The notes beneath the pieces are model-generated. The model saw only the letters and a program-made list of their open reading frames with translations, made no database searches and had not been told where the DNA came from. This document shows, piece by piece, positions 63,960 through 64,000 of a DNA stretch of 64,000 nt. The position numbers and the translations under genes were made by a program. Each line of letters begins with the position of its first letter. Position 1 is the stretch's first letter. This DNA comes from Fundicoccus ignavus (GTDB lineage Bacteria > Bacillota > Bacilli > Lactobacillales > Aerococcaceae): contig NZ_WJQT01000001.1 in the NCBI RefSeq assembly GCF_009659375.1, positions 124,001 to 188,000 on the forward strand, read 5' to 3'.

Positions 63960-64000
63960 GTTGATAGAATAGATTGCTGAGTACTCAAATGGGTATAAAA

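Overview
The window is chromosomal DNA of a low-GC Gram-positive coccus or rod of the order Lactobacillales. Evidence is the AT-rich base use, strong AGGAGG-type ribosome binding sites, extended -10 promoters, Rho-independent terminators, ECF transporters, pyruvate oxidase, an NADH-oxidase-type flavoprotein, a GlpK/GlpO/GlpF glycerol operon of streptococcal/enterococcal type and a beta-glucoside PTS with LicT antitermination. The mixture with a staphyloxanthin-like C30 carotenoid cluster suggests Aerococcaceae or a neighbouring family, but I cannot name the genus.

Layout. 0-4.1 kb: a minus-strand operon of a SAM-hydrolase-type DUF62 protein and a complete ECF transporter. 4.2-7.5 kb: an IS3 remnant, an unusual OppA-like protein without a lipobox, and an IS30 remnant. 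7.6-8.9 kb: the peroxidase Ohr behind an FNR-type box, followed by a Crp/Fnr regulator. 9-12 kb: a decayed patch (truncated paralogue, orphan secreted protein, PfkB kinase, deleted M20 peptidase). 12.4-20.5 kb: membrane proteins, pyruvate oxidase SpxB, a small nucleoside deoxyribosyltransferase, and an operon of alpha/beta hydrolase, acetyltransferase and zinc-ribbon DUF6320 protein. 20.6-21.7 kb: a Cys/Met-rich mini-ORF ahead of a truncated DAACS symporter. 22.1-26.7 kb: LicT/BglF/BglA beta-glucoside operon with two RAT sites. 27.2-35.3 kb: an NADH oxidase lacking its catalytic cysteine, an alanine/glycine symporter, YaaA, a second Nox-like flavoprotein and an Mga-like regulator. 35.6-39.8 kb: glpK-glpO-glpF. 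40.4-48.1 kb: cupin/hydroxyacid dehydrogenase pair, an aldehyde dehydrogenase, and a LysR/HcrA/HcrB-like reductase locus. 48.3-50.3 kb: CinA and a stress flavoprotein. 50.4-58.9 kb: a divergent C30 carotenoid cluster (crtP-aldH-crtQ-crtO against crtN-crtM-OhrR-like MarR-TspO-like). 59-64 kb: DUF1232, DUF72, a DUF998-like membrane protein, and an IS1380 element.

How it fits together. Several enzymes make or are predicted to make hydrogen peroxide (SpxB, oxidase-type GlpO, probably the Cys-less Nox), and no catalase is seen. Protective functions are interleaved: Ohr, YaaA, a one-cysteine OhrR-like regulator sitting inside the carotenoid operon, and the pigment itself. The carotenoid cluster carries its own aldehyde dehydrogenase, but crtP has a single-base frameshift, so this isolate (or this assembly) may stop at the yellow diaponeurosporene stage.

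Most worth checking: the Cys/Met leader-like peptide, the FNR-type box placed at -41.5 before ohr, the paired TTTATC-N3-TGATAA palindromes between crtP and crtN, the Cys-to-Ala Nox, the hydrolase/acyltransferase/DUF6320 operon, and a micro-ORF at the right edge whose Shine-Dalgarno can pair with its own 3' end.
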